A stretch of 64,000 bases of DNA from JAIPAN01 sp040403555 (GTDB lineage: Bacteria > Bacteroidota > Bacteroidia > Sphingobacteriales > Sphingobacteriaceae), in NCBI GenBank assembly GCA_040403555.1, contig JBBAKN010000003.1:186001-250000 (forward strand), given 5' to 3'. The translations under genes and the position numbers were made by a program. Below, piece after piece: positions 25,752-34,312 of the stretch. Every line of letters starts with the position of its first letter. Positions within the stretch are counted from its first letter, which is position 1. Below the pieces are notes generated by a model. That model was not told where the DNA came from, did no database searches, and saw nothing but the letters and a program-made list of their open reading frames with translations.

Positions 25752-26282
25752 TCAGCGGGACGCAAATCTATTTAAACTATCGCGAATTCGCAACACATAT
25801 TTTTGTCGGAAATAAGCGTCTTTTATTTTTTCTAAAGCCTCGTCTTGATGCATACCCGATTCTACGTCGAAATCTTGAGCGTAGTGCTCAAATTCTTTAG
25901 TCAAGGCTGCTTCACGCTGTTCTATTTCGACTTCTAATACTGCTAGCTTATGCACATCAGCATCAAACTCCAAGTCCATTAAGGTTTCGTTAATCTCCAT
26001 CATTTCTAGCAAAAAATCTGGGGGGAGCTGCACCTGTTCGCCTTCTTGCAATAAACCTTTCAGCGTTAGAACATAAGGCAAACATAACTCCGGTTTATAA
26101 AGAGTTTGGTAAGCCTTGTTGGTGAAGGTAGCTTGTTCTAAAATTTCTTCTTGCTTTTCAAGTGGTTGGTTGATGTAAAAATCGGGGTGGTATTTTTTAC
26201 TTAGCTCATAAAATTTCCTTTTTACCACCGCTTGATCGGGATTAAAAGAAATGGGTACGTTAAACCACTCGAAATAATTCAT
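25752..26282 (-). CDS. hscB: Fe-S cluster assembly co-chaperone HscB
   Basis: The 176-residue protein has an N-terminal J-domain beginning NYFEWFNVPISFNPD with the HPD motif in KYHPDFYIN (about residues 30-38), and a C-terminal three-helix HscB oligomerisation/IscU-binding domain. It stimulates HscA during transfer of clusters from IscU. hscA itself is about 31 kb away at 57503. It is 11 bases downstream of rseP and immediately followed by tRNA-Leu. Confidence 0.9.
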   Translation of the reverse strand: MNYFEWFNVPISFNPDQAVVKRKFYELSKKYHPDFYINQPLEKQEEILEQATFTNKAYQTLYKPELCLPYVLTLKGLLQEGEQVQLPPDFLLEMMEINETLMDLEFDADVHKLAVLEVEIEQREAALTKEFEHYAQDFDVESGMHQDEALEKIKDAYFRQKYVLRIRDSLNRFASR

Positions 26283-26293
26283 AGTTAGTCGTA

Positions 26294-27619
26294 CTATTTA
26301 AGGATATACTTAAAAATATCGTTACCAAATACCAATACCATAAGAGCCATTAAAATTACAAACCCAACCAATTGAGCACGCTCCATAAATTTATCGCTCA
26401 AAGGTTTGCCCTTAATCATTTCTACTACTAAAAACACAGCATGACCGCCATCTAGCGCCGGTATGGGTAATAAATTCATTAAGGCTAAGGCCATAGATAA
26501 TAAGCCTACTAAACTCCAAAATTTGGCCCAATTTACCGTACTGCCAAACATGGTGGCAATACCAATAGGACCCGTAAATGCTTTATTGGCTTTTATCTGG
26601 CCGGTAAGCACTTTTCCTATTCCTTTAGCATTATCGGCAAAAGAGCCCCACGCTTTGCTAGCACCAATAGGTAGGGCTTGCACAAAACCATATTTTTTTG
26701 TTTCTGTAGGCAAGCCTTTTAACGATAGCATGATCCCTAAAGTTCCATCGGCGGATAGAACAGATTGCAGCTTAAGGGTGTCTACCCCACGAACTAAACC
26801 AAGTGTTACGTTTTTGTTTTTTACTAATTTGAGCTGTTGCTGATATTCGTCTATATAGTTTACGGCTTGGCCGTTTACCTGTACAATGAGGTCACCAGCT
26901 TTCATACCAGCTTTCTCGGCAGGGCTACCCACGGAAACTTCTTTAATGGGCTGAAGGGCTATACGTGGTTGAATAAATTCGGCAATGCCTTCGTCGGCCA
27001 CTTGATTTAAAATATTGCCAGGTACTTGAATTTGCTGTTCTACGCCATTTCTAAGGATGGTTAGTTGGCTATTGCCCAACAATACTTTGGAGCTACTTAC
27101 TTCTTCGAAACGAACAATTGGCTTTCCGTTTACAGCTAGAATTCTATCGCCGGCTTGCAAACCAATGGTTCGCCCTACGCTTCCTGGAGCAATTCCAAAG
27201 GGTAATTTATCGTTAGGGATATAGGTTTCGCCGTACTTTAGCGTAAGCATCCAAAAAATAAAAATACCCAACACAATGTTTACCGTTACGCCGCCCAACA
27301 TTACTATTAAGCGTTGCCAAGCTGGTTTTGAACGAAATTCCCATTCTTGCGGCGGACCGGCTAACTGTTCGGTATCCATCGATTCGTCAATCATACCGGC
27401 AATTTTTACATAGCCGCCTAAAGGCAACCAACCAATGCCGTATTCACAGCCTTTATAGTTGAAATGAAGGAGTTTTACACCCCAAGCATCAAAGAATAAA
27501 TAGAATTTTTCTACTTTAATACCAAAGGCTCTAGCAGTTAAAAAATGACCTAATTCGTGTAAAATAACTAAAATTGAAAGTCCGAGTAGCAGTTGGCCTG
27601 CCATAATTAATCCGTCCAT
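26294..27619 (-). CDS. rseP: Site-2 intramembrane zinc protease RseP
   Basis: The 441-residue inner-membrane protein has the zinc site HELGH (residues 21-25) in the first transmembrane helix and the third ligand region PIPALDGGHAVF near the C-terminus. Two PDZ domains lie between (GLQAGDRILAVNG and GMKAGDLIVQVNG). It cleaves anti-sigma factors or signal-peptide remnants within the membrane. It follows dxr closely, a pairing seen in many bacteria. Confidence 0.95.
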   Translation of the reverse strand: MDGLIMAGQLLLGLSILVILHELGHFLTARAFGIKVEKFYLFFDAWGVKLLHFNYKGCEYGIGWLPLGGYVKIAGMIDESMDTEQLAGPPQEWEFRSKPAWQRLIVMLGGVTVNIVLGIFIFWMLTLKYGETYIPNDKLPFGIAPGSVGRTIGLQAGDRILAVNGKPIVRFEEVSSSKVLLGNSQLTILRNGVEQQIQVPGNILNQVADEGIAEFIQPRIALQPIKEVSVGSPAEKAGMKAGDLIVQVNGQAVNYIDEYQQQLKLVKNKNVTLGLVRGVDTLKLQSVLSADGTLGIMLSLKGLPTETKKYGFVQALPIGASKAWGSFADNAKGIGKVLTGQIKANKAFTGPIGIATMFGSTVNWAKFWSLVGLLSMALALMNLLPIPALDGGHAVFLVVEMIKGKPLSDKFMERAQLVGFVILMALMVLVFGNDIFKYILK

Positions 27620-27655
27620 GTAGTCTGTTTCTTTTTTATTTAGATGTGTAAATGG

Positions 27656-28810
27656 TTAATTAGTTACCAAACGCTCTGCCAATTGTCTGGCTTCGGTATC
27701 GGTTTGTAAATAATCGTTTAAAGTAGGTGATGAAATGTAGGCTATTTTATCCAAGCAGGTAGCAATTACATCGCTCATTTGTAAAAAGCCTATGCGTTTT
27801 GCTAAAAAAGCAGCCACAACAACTTCGTTTGCTGCATTTAATATACAAGGCACGTTTCCTCCACGGGCAATAGCGGCATAAGCCAAGCCTAAATTCCTAA
27901 AGGTATTCGTATCGGCTTGCTCAAAGTTTAGCGTTGGATAATCAACAAAATTAAAGCGTTTAAAGGTATTTGTAATACGCTGCGGATAGCCCAAAGCATA
28001 TTGAATAGGCAATTTCATATCGGGCAAACCCAACTGGGCTTTTATAGAACCATCGGTAAATTGCACCAAGGAGTGTACGATAGATTGTGGATGCACCACT
28101 ACTTCGATTTGTTCAGGTGCTACATCAAATAACCATTTGGCTTCAATTACTTCAAGGCCTTTATTCATCAACGAAGCCGAATCGATGGTAATTTTGGCAC
28201 CCATTACCCAATTGGGGTGTTTTAAGGCTTGCTCGGTTGTTACAGATGATAAAAATGAAGTATCTTTTCCTCTAAAAGGGCCACCAGATGCGGTTAAAAT
28301 AAGTTTTTCTATGGATTGCTGCTCCCCTACCAAACATTGAAAAATAGCCGAATGTTCGGAATCAACGGGTAAAATTTGTACGCCATACTGTTTGGCCAAA
28401 CGGGTTACCAAATCGCCTGCTACTACCAAGGTTTCTTTATTAGCTAAGGCAATGTCTTTACCGGCGGTAATGGCTGCAAGCGTAGGTTCTAAGCCGGAAA
28501 AGCCAACTAAAGCGGTAAGCACCAAATCTATATCGGGCATAGTTACTGCTTCGGCAAGTGCTGCTGCCCCTGCAGATACTTGAATGGTGGTACCTGATAA
28601 ACGTGCTTTTAGCTGTGTAAATTTACTTTCATCGCCAATAATAACTTGCTTGGGATGAAATTCTAAGGCTTGAGCTACCAATAAATCGACATTTTGCTGC
28701 GCACTTAGCAAAGCTACCGAAAAACGCTGAGCGTTTTGGCGCACTACCTCTAGGGCTTGCGTGCCTATACTACCGGTGGAACCTATAATGGCTATGGTTT
28801 TGCTACTCAA
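27656..28810 (-). CDS. dxr: 1-deoxy-D-xylulose 5-phosphate reductoisomerase (TTG start)
   Basis: The 384-residue enzyme has the NADPH-binding GSTGSIGTQAL at residues 10-20, LANKETLVVAG, the metal ligands in PVDSEHSAIFQCL and the substrate motif SLMNKGLEVIEA. It converts DXP to MEP in the non-mevalonate isoprenoid pathway. The start is TTG at 28810; no ATG occurs before the dinucleotide-binding motif, and the codon sits four bases after the GH3 stop. It lies in the long co-directional run. Confidence 0.95.
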   Translation of the reverse strand: MSSKTIAIIGSTGSIGTQALEVVRQNAQRFSVALLSAQQNVDLLVAQALEFHPKQVIIGDESKFTQLKARLSGTTIQVSAGAAALAEAVTMPDIDLVLTALVGFSGLEPTLAAITAGKDIALANKETLVVAGDLVTRLAKQYGVQILPVDSEHSAIFQCLVGEQQSIEKLILTASGGPFRGKDTSFLSSVTTEQALKHPNWVMGAKITIDSASLMNKGLEVIEAKWLFDVAPEQIEVVVHPQSIVHSLVQFTDGSIKAQLGLPDMKLPIQYALGYPQRITNTFKRFNFVDYPTLNFEQADTNTFRNLGLAYAAIARGGNVPCILNAANEVVVAAFLAKRIGFLQMSDVIATCLDKIAYISSPTLNDYLQTDTEARQLAERLVTN

Positions 28811-28814
28811 TTTT

Positions 28815-30317
28815 TCAGTTTTTAAGGTAGTTATTTAAGGCATCGGCCAGTGCTCTATCGTTAGCTAAACGTGGAACCTTATTTTGGCCGCCTAGTTTGC
28901 CTTGCGTACGCATGTATTCAATGAATCCATTTTTTTGCACCAAGCGAATGTGTAAAGGTTGCAAAATTTTACCGGCTATCAAATCGTGATAATACCCATT
29001 TTTTTGCTCCATAGCTTCATCTAATGCAGCTGCAAAAGCGGCCAAGTCTTTTGGGGGCTGTACAAATTCTATAAACCACTCGTGGTAAGGCAAGCCGCCT
29101 TCTGGTGGAATGACTTGCGGAGCCACCGTAAACTCAGTAATCTGAACTGCTTGTTTGGCTGCCACCTCTAACAAAGCCGATTCTACCTCTTCGGCAATTA
29201 CATGTTCGCCAAAAGCAGATATAAAATGTTTGATACGCCCCGTAACCACAATTTTGTAAGGCTCCTTGGAAACAAATTTCACAGTGTCGCCAATGCTATA
29301 ACCCCATAAACCAGCTGAAGTGTTCAGTATGAGAGCATAATTAGTATTGAGGGCTACATCGGCTAGGCTTAGTCGGGTAGGATTTTCATTGAAATATTCA
29401 GAAACCGGAATAAATTCAAAAAAGATACCGGCATCTGCCAATAGTAAAAGGCCTTTATCTGTTTGAGAATCTTGGTAGGCAATAAACCCCTCCGATGCCG
29501 GATAGGTTTCGATGCTAGCCACTTTTTTACCAATGGCTTCTTCTAGTTTAGCCCGATAGGGTTCAAAGTTTACGCCTCCGTAAACAAATAAGCTGAAGTT
29601 CTTGAAAATGTCTTTAACTTTTTTGCCTTTAGAAACTTGGCTTAGCTTATCGAAATACATTTGTACCCAAGGCGGTATGCCCGAAATAAGGCGCAAATCT
29701 TGGTGAATGGTTTCGGTAACAATGGCATCTACTTTTGTTTCCCAATCGTCTATACAATTGGTTTCGTAAGAGGGTAAACGGTTTTTTTGAAGATAAGCAG
29801 GCACGTGGTGGGCTACAATGCCCGAAAGTCGGCCGGTATCTATTCCCGATTTCTTTTCCAAAACCGGGCTTCCTTGTAAGAAAATCATCTTGCCATCCAC
29901 AAAAGAGGTATCGCCAGTTTCATGAATATAGCCCAATAGTGCATTTCGAGCGGCCTTAATGTGCTCGGGCATAGATTCTTTAGAAATGGGGATATATTTT
30001 ACGCCCGAGGTAGTGCCTGATGTTTTAGCAAAATACAACGGTTTTCCGGGCCATAAAACATTGGCTTCACCAGCTACTACCCGATCGACATAGGGGCGTA
30101 ACTGCTCGTAATCTCTAATGGGAACTCTGTTCTTAAAATCTGAATAGTTCTGGATTGTTTCGAAACCATGATCTTGCCCAAAGGCCGTAGATTTTGCCTT
30201 AGCAAGCAAGGTACGAAACACCTTATCTTGCGCTGTAATGGGGTTGTTTTTCCAGCGGAGTACTTGCCGGTTCACCCAGGCCGCAAAGGGCTTACTTAGT
30301 GCCGACTTTAGCCCCAT
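28815..30317 (-). CDS. GH3 auxin-responsive promoter family protein
   Basis: The 500-residue protein belongs to the GH3 branch of the acyl-adenylate superfamily: TSGTTSGVKYIPIS (ATP-binding loop, about 108-121), ASEGFIA, and the hinge YKIVVTGRIKHFISAFGEHV. Plant GH3 enzymes conjugate amino acids to acyl hormones; the bacterial members have no agreed substrate. It should activate a carboxylic acid as AMP ester. It is in the run between dxr and a small membrane protein, with two- to four-base gaps on both sides. Confidence 0.88.
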   Translation of the reverse strand: MGLKSALSKPFAAWVNRQVLRWKNNPITAQDKVFRTLLAKAKSTAFGQDHGFETIQNYSDFKNRVPIRDYEQLRPYVDRVVAGEANVLWPGKPLYFAKTSGTTSGVKYIPISKESMPEHIKAARNALLGYIHETGDTSFVDGKMIFLQGSPVLEKKSGIDTGRLSGIVAHHVPAYLQKNRLPSYETNCIDDWETKVDAIVTETIHQDLRLISGIPPWVQMYFDKLSQVSKGKKVKDIFKNFSLFVYGGVNFEPYRAKLEEAIGKKVASIETYPASEGFIAYQDSQTDKGLLLLADAGIFFEFIPVSEYFNENPTRLSLADVALNTNYALILNTSAGLWGYSIGDTVKFVSKEPYKIVVTGRIKHFISAFGEHVIAEEVESALLEVAAKQAVQITEFTVAPQVIPPEGGLPYHEWFIEFVQPPKDLAAFAAALDEAMEQKNGYYHDLIAGKILQPLHIRLVQKNGFIEYMRTQGKLGGQNKVPRLANDRALADALNNYLKN

Positions 30318-30319
30318 AC

Positions 30320-31069
30320 TTAGTTTTTATCTGAACCCTCAATAAGAATTTCTTCTTCGTCGGTGTAGTTATTTACCATCTGGCGGTAAGCCACCATCAG
30401 AATTAAACTAGAGAACGGAATAGTAAATAATAAGCCGACAAAAAGTGCTAATGCACCCAAAATGTTTATACCCAGAATAACCAAAAACAAAGAAAATAAG
30501 GCCCAAAAATTACCTCTAGTAATGGTCCAACTTTGGCTAATAGATTCAGTAGAACCAGATTCTTGATCGACAATGAAACACAATACAAAGAACAAACGAA
30601 TGGTCATGTAAAAAATAGGAATGATAATGAGCACCAAAATGGGCAACATTTTCCAACTTAGCGGATTGGATGTATCTATGTCGGGGGTATTCATAAAATA
30701 TAAACCAGCTAATACCGAAATAATTACCACGGCTATGGCTCCCATAATCAATTTAACCAGTAAAAAATTGATGGCTTTTAAGAAATTGGGCACAAAATCT
30801 GGGAATTCAATTTCTCCCTCATCGTCTAATAGTTTAAAAAATACTTGGTACATGGCCACTGCAATAAAGGTATCAACTAGCTGAATACTGACATTTTCAA
30901 TTATGGTACCGGTAGCACTAGTTTGACTTAAGAAAAAAGCCATAATGGTGGTAAATACAAACATCACTACAAATTGTACGGCGGTAAAGCCCATTACAAT
31001 CCAGGCATTTTTTTTAGCTATAGCCCAAGCGGTGCTTAACGTTTCGCTGATAGAGAAAGAAGTATTCAT
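30320..31069 (-). CDS. Multi-pass membrane protein (DUF975-like), unknown function
   Basis: The 249-residue protein is hydrophobic with about five or six transmembrane helices and an acidic cytosolic tail (TDEEEILIEGSDKN). The pattern SISETLSTAWAIAKKNAW at the start, and ESISQSWTITRGNFWALF near residue 178, resemble the repeated segments of DUF975/glycerophosphodiesterase membrane-domain proteins. No catalytic motif is visible. It lies between GH3 and a glycosyltransferase with 2- and 4-base gaps, so it is probably co-expressed with envelope genes. Confidence 0.75.
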   Translation of the reverse strand: MNTSFSISETLSTAWAIAKKNAWIVMGFTAVQFVVMFVFTTIMAFFLSQTSATGTIIENVSIQLVDTFIAVAMYQVFFKLLDDEGEIEFPDFVPNFLKAINFLLVKLIMGAIAVVIISVLAGLYFMNTPDIDTSNPLSWKMLPILVLIIIPIFYMTIRLFFVLCFIVDQESGSTESISQSWTITRGNFWALFSLFLVILGINILGALALFVGLLFTIPFSSLILMVAYRQMVNNYTDEEEILIEGSDKN

Positions 31070-31073
31070 CGAT

Positions 31074-32042
31074 TTATTGTTGTTTTAATACGATTCGTTT
31101 CCAAAAATCTTGCATAAACCCAAGGCCGTAAGCGCTGAGTTGTACAAACACTGCAATAATACTCAAAAATGCGACTTTTGCTGACTTATTTTTAGCCCAA
31201 GAGTTAAAAAATATCAACAATACGTACAAGGCCAATACTACATTACACCAGGTTGCCAAAGGGCTTTGGATTATATTGAGTACAGCGCTAGCCACTAAAA
31301 AGAGTACAAAAGCGCTTGGGAAAAAGTGGACCAATTTGAGTTCGGCCGGGAAGTGTTTGTAAATATTGATACGGGCACGGCCAAAAAAATGCAATTGTTT
31401 AAAGAATTGCACAAAATTGGTGCGGCGTTTATGAAAAACAATGGCTTCGGGAATTAAGCCTATTTTAAAGCCTAGCGATTGGATACGGATACTAAATTCA
31501 ATGTCTTCTCCTAAACGAGTGAGTATGAAACCCCCGGTTTTTTTCCAAACGGCCCGAGATATACCCATGTTAAAACTTCGTGGATGAAACTGGCCCACGT
31601 GCTTTTTATTTCCTCTAATGCCACCGGTGGTAAAAATAGAGGTCATGGCGTAACTAATAGCTTTTTGGGTAGGTGTAAAAGACGAATGTGCAGCATCGGG
31701 GCCACCGTAAGCATCCAACCAATTCTGCTCTAAATGTGCTTTTACGGTAGCTAAATAATCTGTTGGAATAAGGCAATCGGAATCGAACATCACAAAATAA
31801 TCGCCTTTAGCTTCTTTAAACGCAAAATTTCGGGTAAAGCCTTGGCCTTCGTTTTCTTTAACAAAGTAGCGTATGTTAAGGGTGTATTGGTAGCTTTCTA
31901 CCAAGCTACGAGCATCGAGGGTAGAGCCGTCTTCTACCACCAATACCTCAAAATCTTTATATTCTTGTTGGGTAAGGGTGTGCAACAGTTCGTCAATTTC
32001 TTGCGGACGGTTGTATAGCGGAATGACGATGGAGAAAAACAT
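31074..32042 (-). CDS. Family 2 glycosyltransferase, membrane-anchored
   Basis: The 322-residue protein has a GT2 catalytic domain: FSIVIPLYNRPQEIDELL at the start, DSDC (the DxD equivalent) near residue 94, and GEDIEFSIRIQ near residue 178. Two hydrophobic helices occupy about residues 235-300. It should transfer a sugar from an activated donor at the cytosolic face; donor and acceptor are unknown. It is paired with a second GT2 gene ten bases upstream, which suggests a shared envelope or lipid glycan pathway. Confidence 0.88.
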   Translation of the reverse strand: MFFSIVIPLYNRPQEIDELLHTLTQQEYKDFEVLVVEDGSTLDARSLVESYQYTLNIRYFVKENEGQGFTRNFAFKEAKGDYFVMFDSDCLIPTDYLATVKAHLEQNWLDAYGGPDAAHSSFTPTQKAISYAMTSIFTTGGIRGNKKHVGQFHPRSFNMGISRAVWKKTGGFILTRLGEDIEFSIRIQSLGFKIGLIPEAIVFHKRRTNFVQFFKQLHFFGRARINIYKHFPAELKLVHFFPSAFVLFLVASAVLNIIQSPLATWCNVVLALYVLLIFFNSWAKNKSAKVAFLSIIAVFVQLSAYGLGFMQDFWKRIVLKQQ

Positions 32043-32052
32043 GGCGGTGTGT

Positions 32053-33003
32053 TTAAACCTTATCGCCTATGTGATAATGGTTGCGTTCTGGGGCATTACG
32101 AGAAACCAACTCGGCAATAAAGCCGGTTAAAAACAACTGAAAGCCAACAATAATGGCCACCAAGGCTATATAAAATAAAGGCTGATCGGTTACATTGCGG
32201 TAGGCTAGGCCTTTTGAAATGTCTGTTAATTTATCTACAATAAGCCAAATGGTAATTGCTAAACCACCCAAGAAACTGAGCATACCCATGGTCCCAAAAA
32301 AGTGCATGGGGCGTTTGGCAAATTTGCCGACAAAAAAAATGGATAGTAAATCTAAAAATCCGTTTATGAAGCGGCTAAAGCCAAATTTGGTGGTACCGTA
32401 TTTACGGGCACGGTGTTCTACCACTTGCTCGGCAATTTGCGTAAAGCCTGCCCATTTAGCTAAAACCGGAATATAACGGTGCATTTCGCCATACACTTCA
32501 ATGCTTTTAACCACTTCATTTTTATACGCTTTTAAACCGCAGTTAAAATCGTGGAGGTTGTGTATGCCCGACATTTTTCGGGTAACAGCATTGAACAATT
32601 TGGTTGGAATAGTTTTGGTAAGCGGATCGTAGCGTTTCTTTTTCCAGCCCGATATTAAGTCGAGATTTTCTTCTTTTATACGCTGAAAAAGAACAGGAAT
32701 TTCATCGGGGCTATCTTGCAAATCGGCATCCATGGTAATAACCACATCGCCCTTTGCAGCTTCGAAACCCACGTTTAAAGCTGCCGATTTACCGTAATTT
32801 CTACGGAAACGGATACCCAAAATTTCAGGAAAATCGTTTTTTAAGGATTGAATAACAGCCCAAGAATTGTCTTTACTGCCGTCGTCCACCAAAATAATTT
32901 CATAGGAATAACCTTGCGCATCGAGCACTCGTTTAATCCAAGCGCATAATTCGGGCAGCGATTCTGCTTCGTTGTATAAGGGTATTACTAGCGATATATC
33001 CAT
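32053..33003 (-). CDS. Family 2 glycosyltransferase of the GtrB/DPM1 type
   Basis: The 316-residue protein begins MDISLVIPLYNEAESLPEL, carries DADLQDSPDEI (about 95-105) and RKYGTTKFG, and ends with two transmembrane helices. This is the layout of undecaprenyl- or dolichyl-phosphate hexose synthases such as GtrB, ArnC and DPM1, which load a single sugar onto the polyprenyl carrier. I chose the ATG at 33003; the frame extends upstream to 33036, but the alignment starts at MDISLV. Sugar identity cannot be read. Confidence 0.88.
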   Translation of the reverse strand: MDISLVIPLYNEAESLPELCAWIKRVLDAQGYSYEIILVDDGSKDNSWAVIQSLKNDFPEILGIRFRRNYGKSAALNVGFEAAKGDVVITMDADLQDSPDEIPVLFQRIKEENLDLISGWKKKRYDPLTKTIPTKLFNAVTRKMSGIHNLHDFNCGLKAYKNEVVKSIEVYGEMHRYIPVLAKWAGFTQIAEQVVEHRARKYGTTKFGFSRFINGFLDLLSIFFVGKFAKRPMHFFGTMGMLSFLGGLAITIWLIVDKLTDISKGLAYRNVTDQPLFYIALVAIIVGFQLFLTGFIAELVSRNAPERNHYHIGDKV

Positions 33004-33075
33004 AGGTGTGAAAAACAAACGTGCAAATTTCATCAAAATATCGATAAAATTTGCACGCTTTAAACGGCTTTTTAT

Positions 33076-33630
33076 TTATTCTTCGGTTGACGTAAAAATA
33101 GGTTGTTCTTTTTTGAAAATGGCGGCAAAAATAAGCGACATCACAAATTGACCCAATACGGCAATTCCTAAATTTTTAAGTACATCGGTAAAACTTGGAT
33201 CGAATTGTGCTTTCATTTTTTCCAAAACTGCTGGAATTGTTTTATCGATAGTAGCCTGATCTATTCCTAATTTCTCGTAGGTGGCGCTTAAATTTTGAGT
33301 CATAATTTCTGAAATCTTTTCGTAAGCCCCTGGCTCAATAAATTTATAAAACACAAAATTGACTGCAATACTTACCAAACCGGCAATAAAGGACATCAAA
33401 AAGATGCCTTTTAAGGCTTCGCGGAAGGACCAAAATCCACCTATTTTTTTTCTTAAATCAATTGTAAAGAAAATATACAAAGCCAAAGAAAGTAACATCA
33501 TGATGATGCCAAAAGAAGTGGCACCCATTAAATCTGGCGATACGTAGTACACCAAAATGCCCAAAATTGTGGAGATGCCGCCGATATACAATCCGTTATT
33601 GATGGCTAATTGGTTAGAATTCGATTCCAT
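33076..33630 (-). CDS. DUF4199 membrane protein
   Basis: The 184-residue protein has four predicted transmembrane helices and the DUF4199 pattern: N-terminal NNGLYIGGISTILGILVYYV, then FWSFREALKGIFLMSFIAG, a soluble helical segment (about 95-145) and a final helix. The family is common in Bacteroidota and uncharacterised; it often neighbours GT2 genes, as here. It lies between the acidic protein at 33636 and the GtrB-like gene. Confidence 0.85.
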   Translation of the reverse strand: MESNSNQLAINNGLYIGGISTILGILVYYVSPDLMGATSFGIIMMLLSLALYIFFTIDLRKKIGGFWSFREALKGIFLMSFIAGLVSIAVNFVFYKFIEPGAYEKISEIMTQNLSATYEKLGIDQATIDKTIPAVLEKMKAQFDPSFTDVLKNLGIAVLGQFVMSLIFAAIFKKEQPIFTSTEE

Positions 33631-33635
33631 AGTAA

Positions 33636-34310
33636 TTAAATTGGTTTATTAAAGTTAAGTAAAAGTTGATAAACGGCAAGGTCGGTTTCGGGTTGGGCGC
33701 TAGCTGCCAATACTTCCTCTTGCTCCGCTACCGATGGGTATGGATTTCGGAAGAAACACAGTATGGCGTAAAACAACTCTTTTATTTCGTCATCTTCTGC
33801 CAAGCCATTGGCCACCTTAGCTATTTCGGCTGCTGAGCTTTCCAATAAAATTTGGTTGGAAATTACGGACTCGTAAATGCGGTGTTCATCCTGAAACTCG
33901 TCTTCATCTACTAATAAAAATTCTTTTAAAAAATCGCTCAATTCTGGCTCAATATCTTCGTCATGGCACTCTTTTAGGTATAACAATACGTTGAGCAGTT
34001 CAGTGCCCCTATCTAAGGTTTCTTCTTCAATGGCTTCCCATTCCGGCGAATCCAAATAATCTTCTTCCAATTTCTTTACATCATCGGTAAAGAAATGGAT
34101 GAACAATAAATCGATGATATACTCTCTCAATTCCTCTAATTTCGGTTGCTCATCAATTACTTTATCTACGGCTGCTACCTTAGCCATAAAATCTGGATTA
34201 GATTCGAAAGCCGAAGAAAGTTCAGATAAAATGCCCGTGGTATCTATACCCGATGTTTTTGTAAAGGAAGATAAAAATGCGCCCAAGGCGGCTTTTATAG
34301 CTTTTTGCAT
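33636..34310 (-). CDS. Conserved acidic helical protein, unknown function
   Basis: The 224-residue protein starts MQKAIKAALGAFLSSFTK and is strongly acidic and helical, with many Glu/Asp (LEEDYLDSPEWEAIEEETLD). No signal peptide, membrane helix or catalytic motif is visible. I chose the ATG at 34310, two bases after the dihydroorotase stop; the upstream extension overlaps that gene. I do not recognise the family. Position in the run suggests co-expression with the dihydroorotase-like gene and DUF4199. Confidence 0.7.
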   Translation of the reverse strand: MQKAIKAALGAFLSSFTKTSGIDTTGILSELSSAFESNPDFMAKVAAVDKVIDEQPKLEELREYIIDLLFIHFFTDDVKKLEEDYLDSPEWEAIEEETLDRGTELLNVLLYLKECHDEDIEPELSDFLKEFLLVDEDEFQDEHRIYESVISNQILLESSAAEIAKVANGLAEDDEIKELFYAILCFFRNPYPSVAEQEEVLAASAQPETDLAVYQLLLNFNKPI

Positions 34311-34312
34311 AC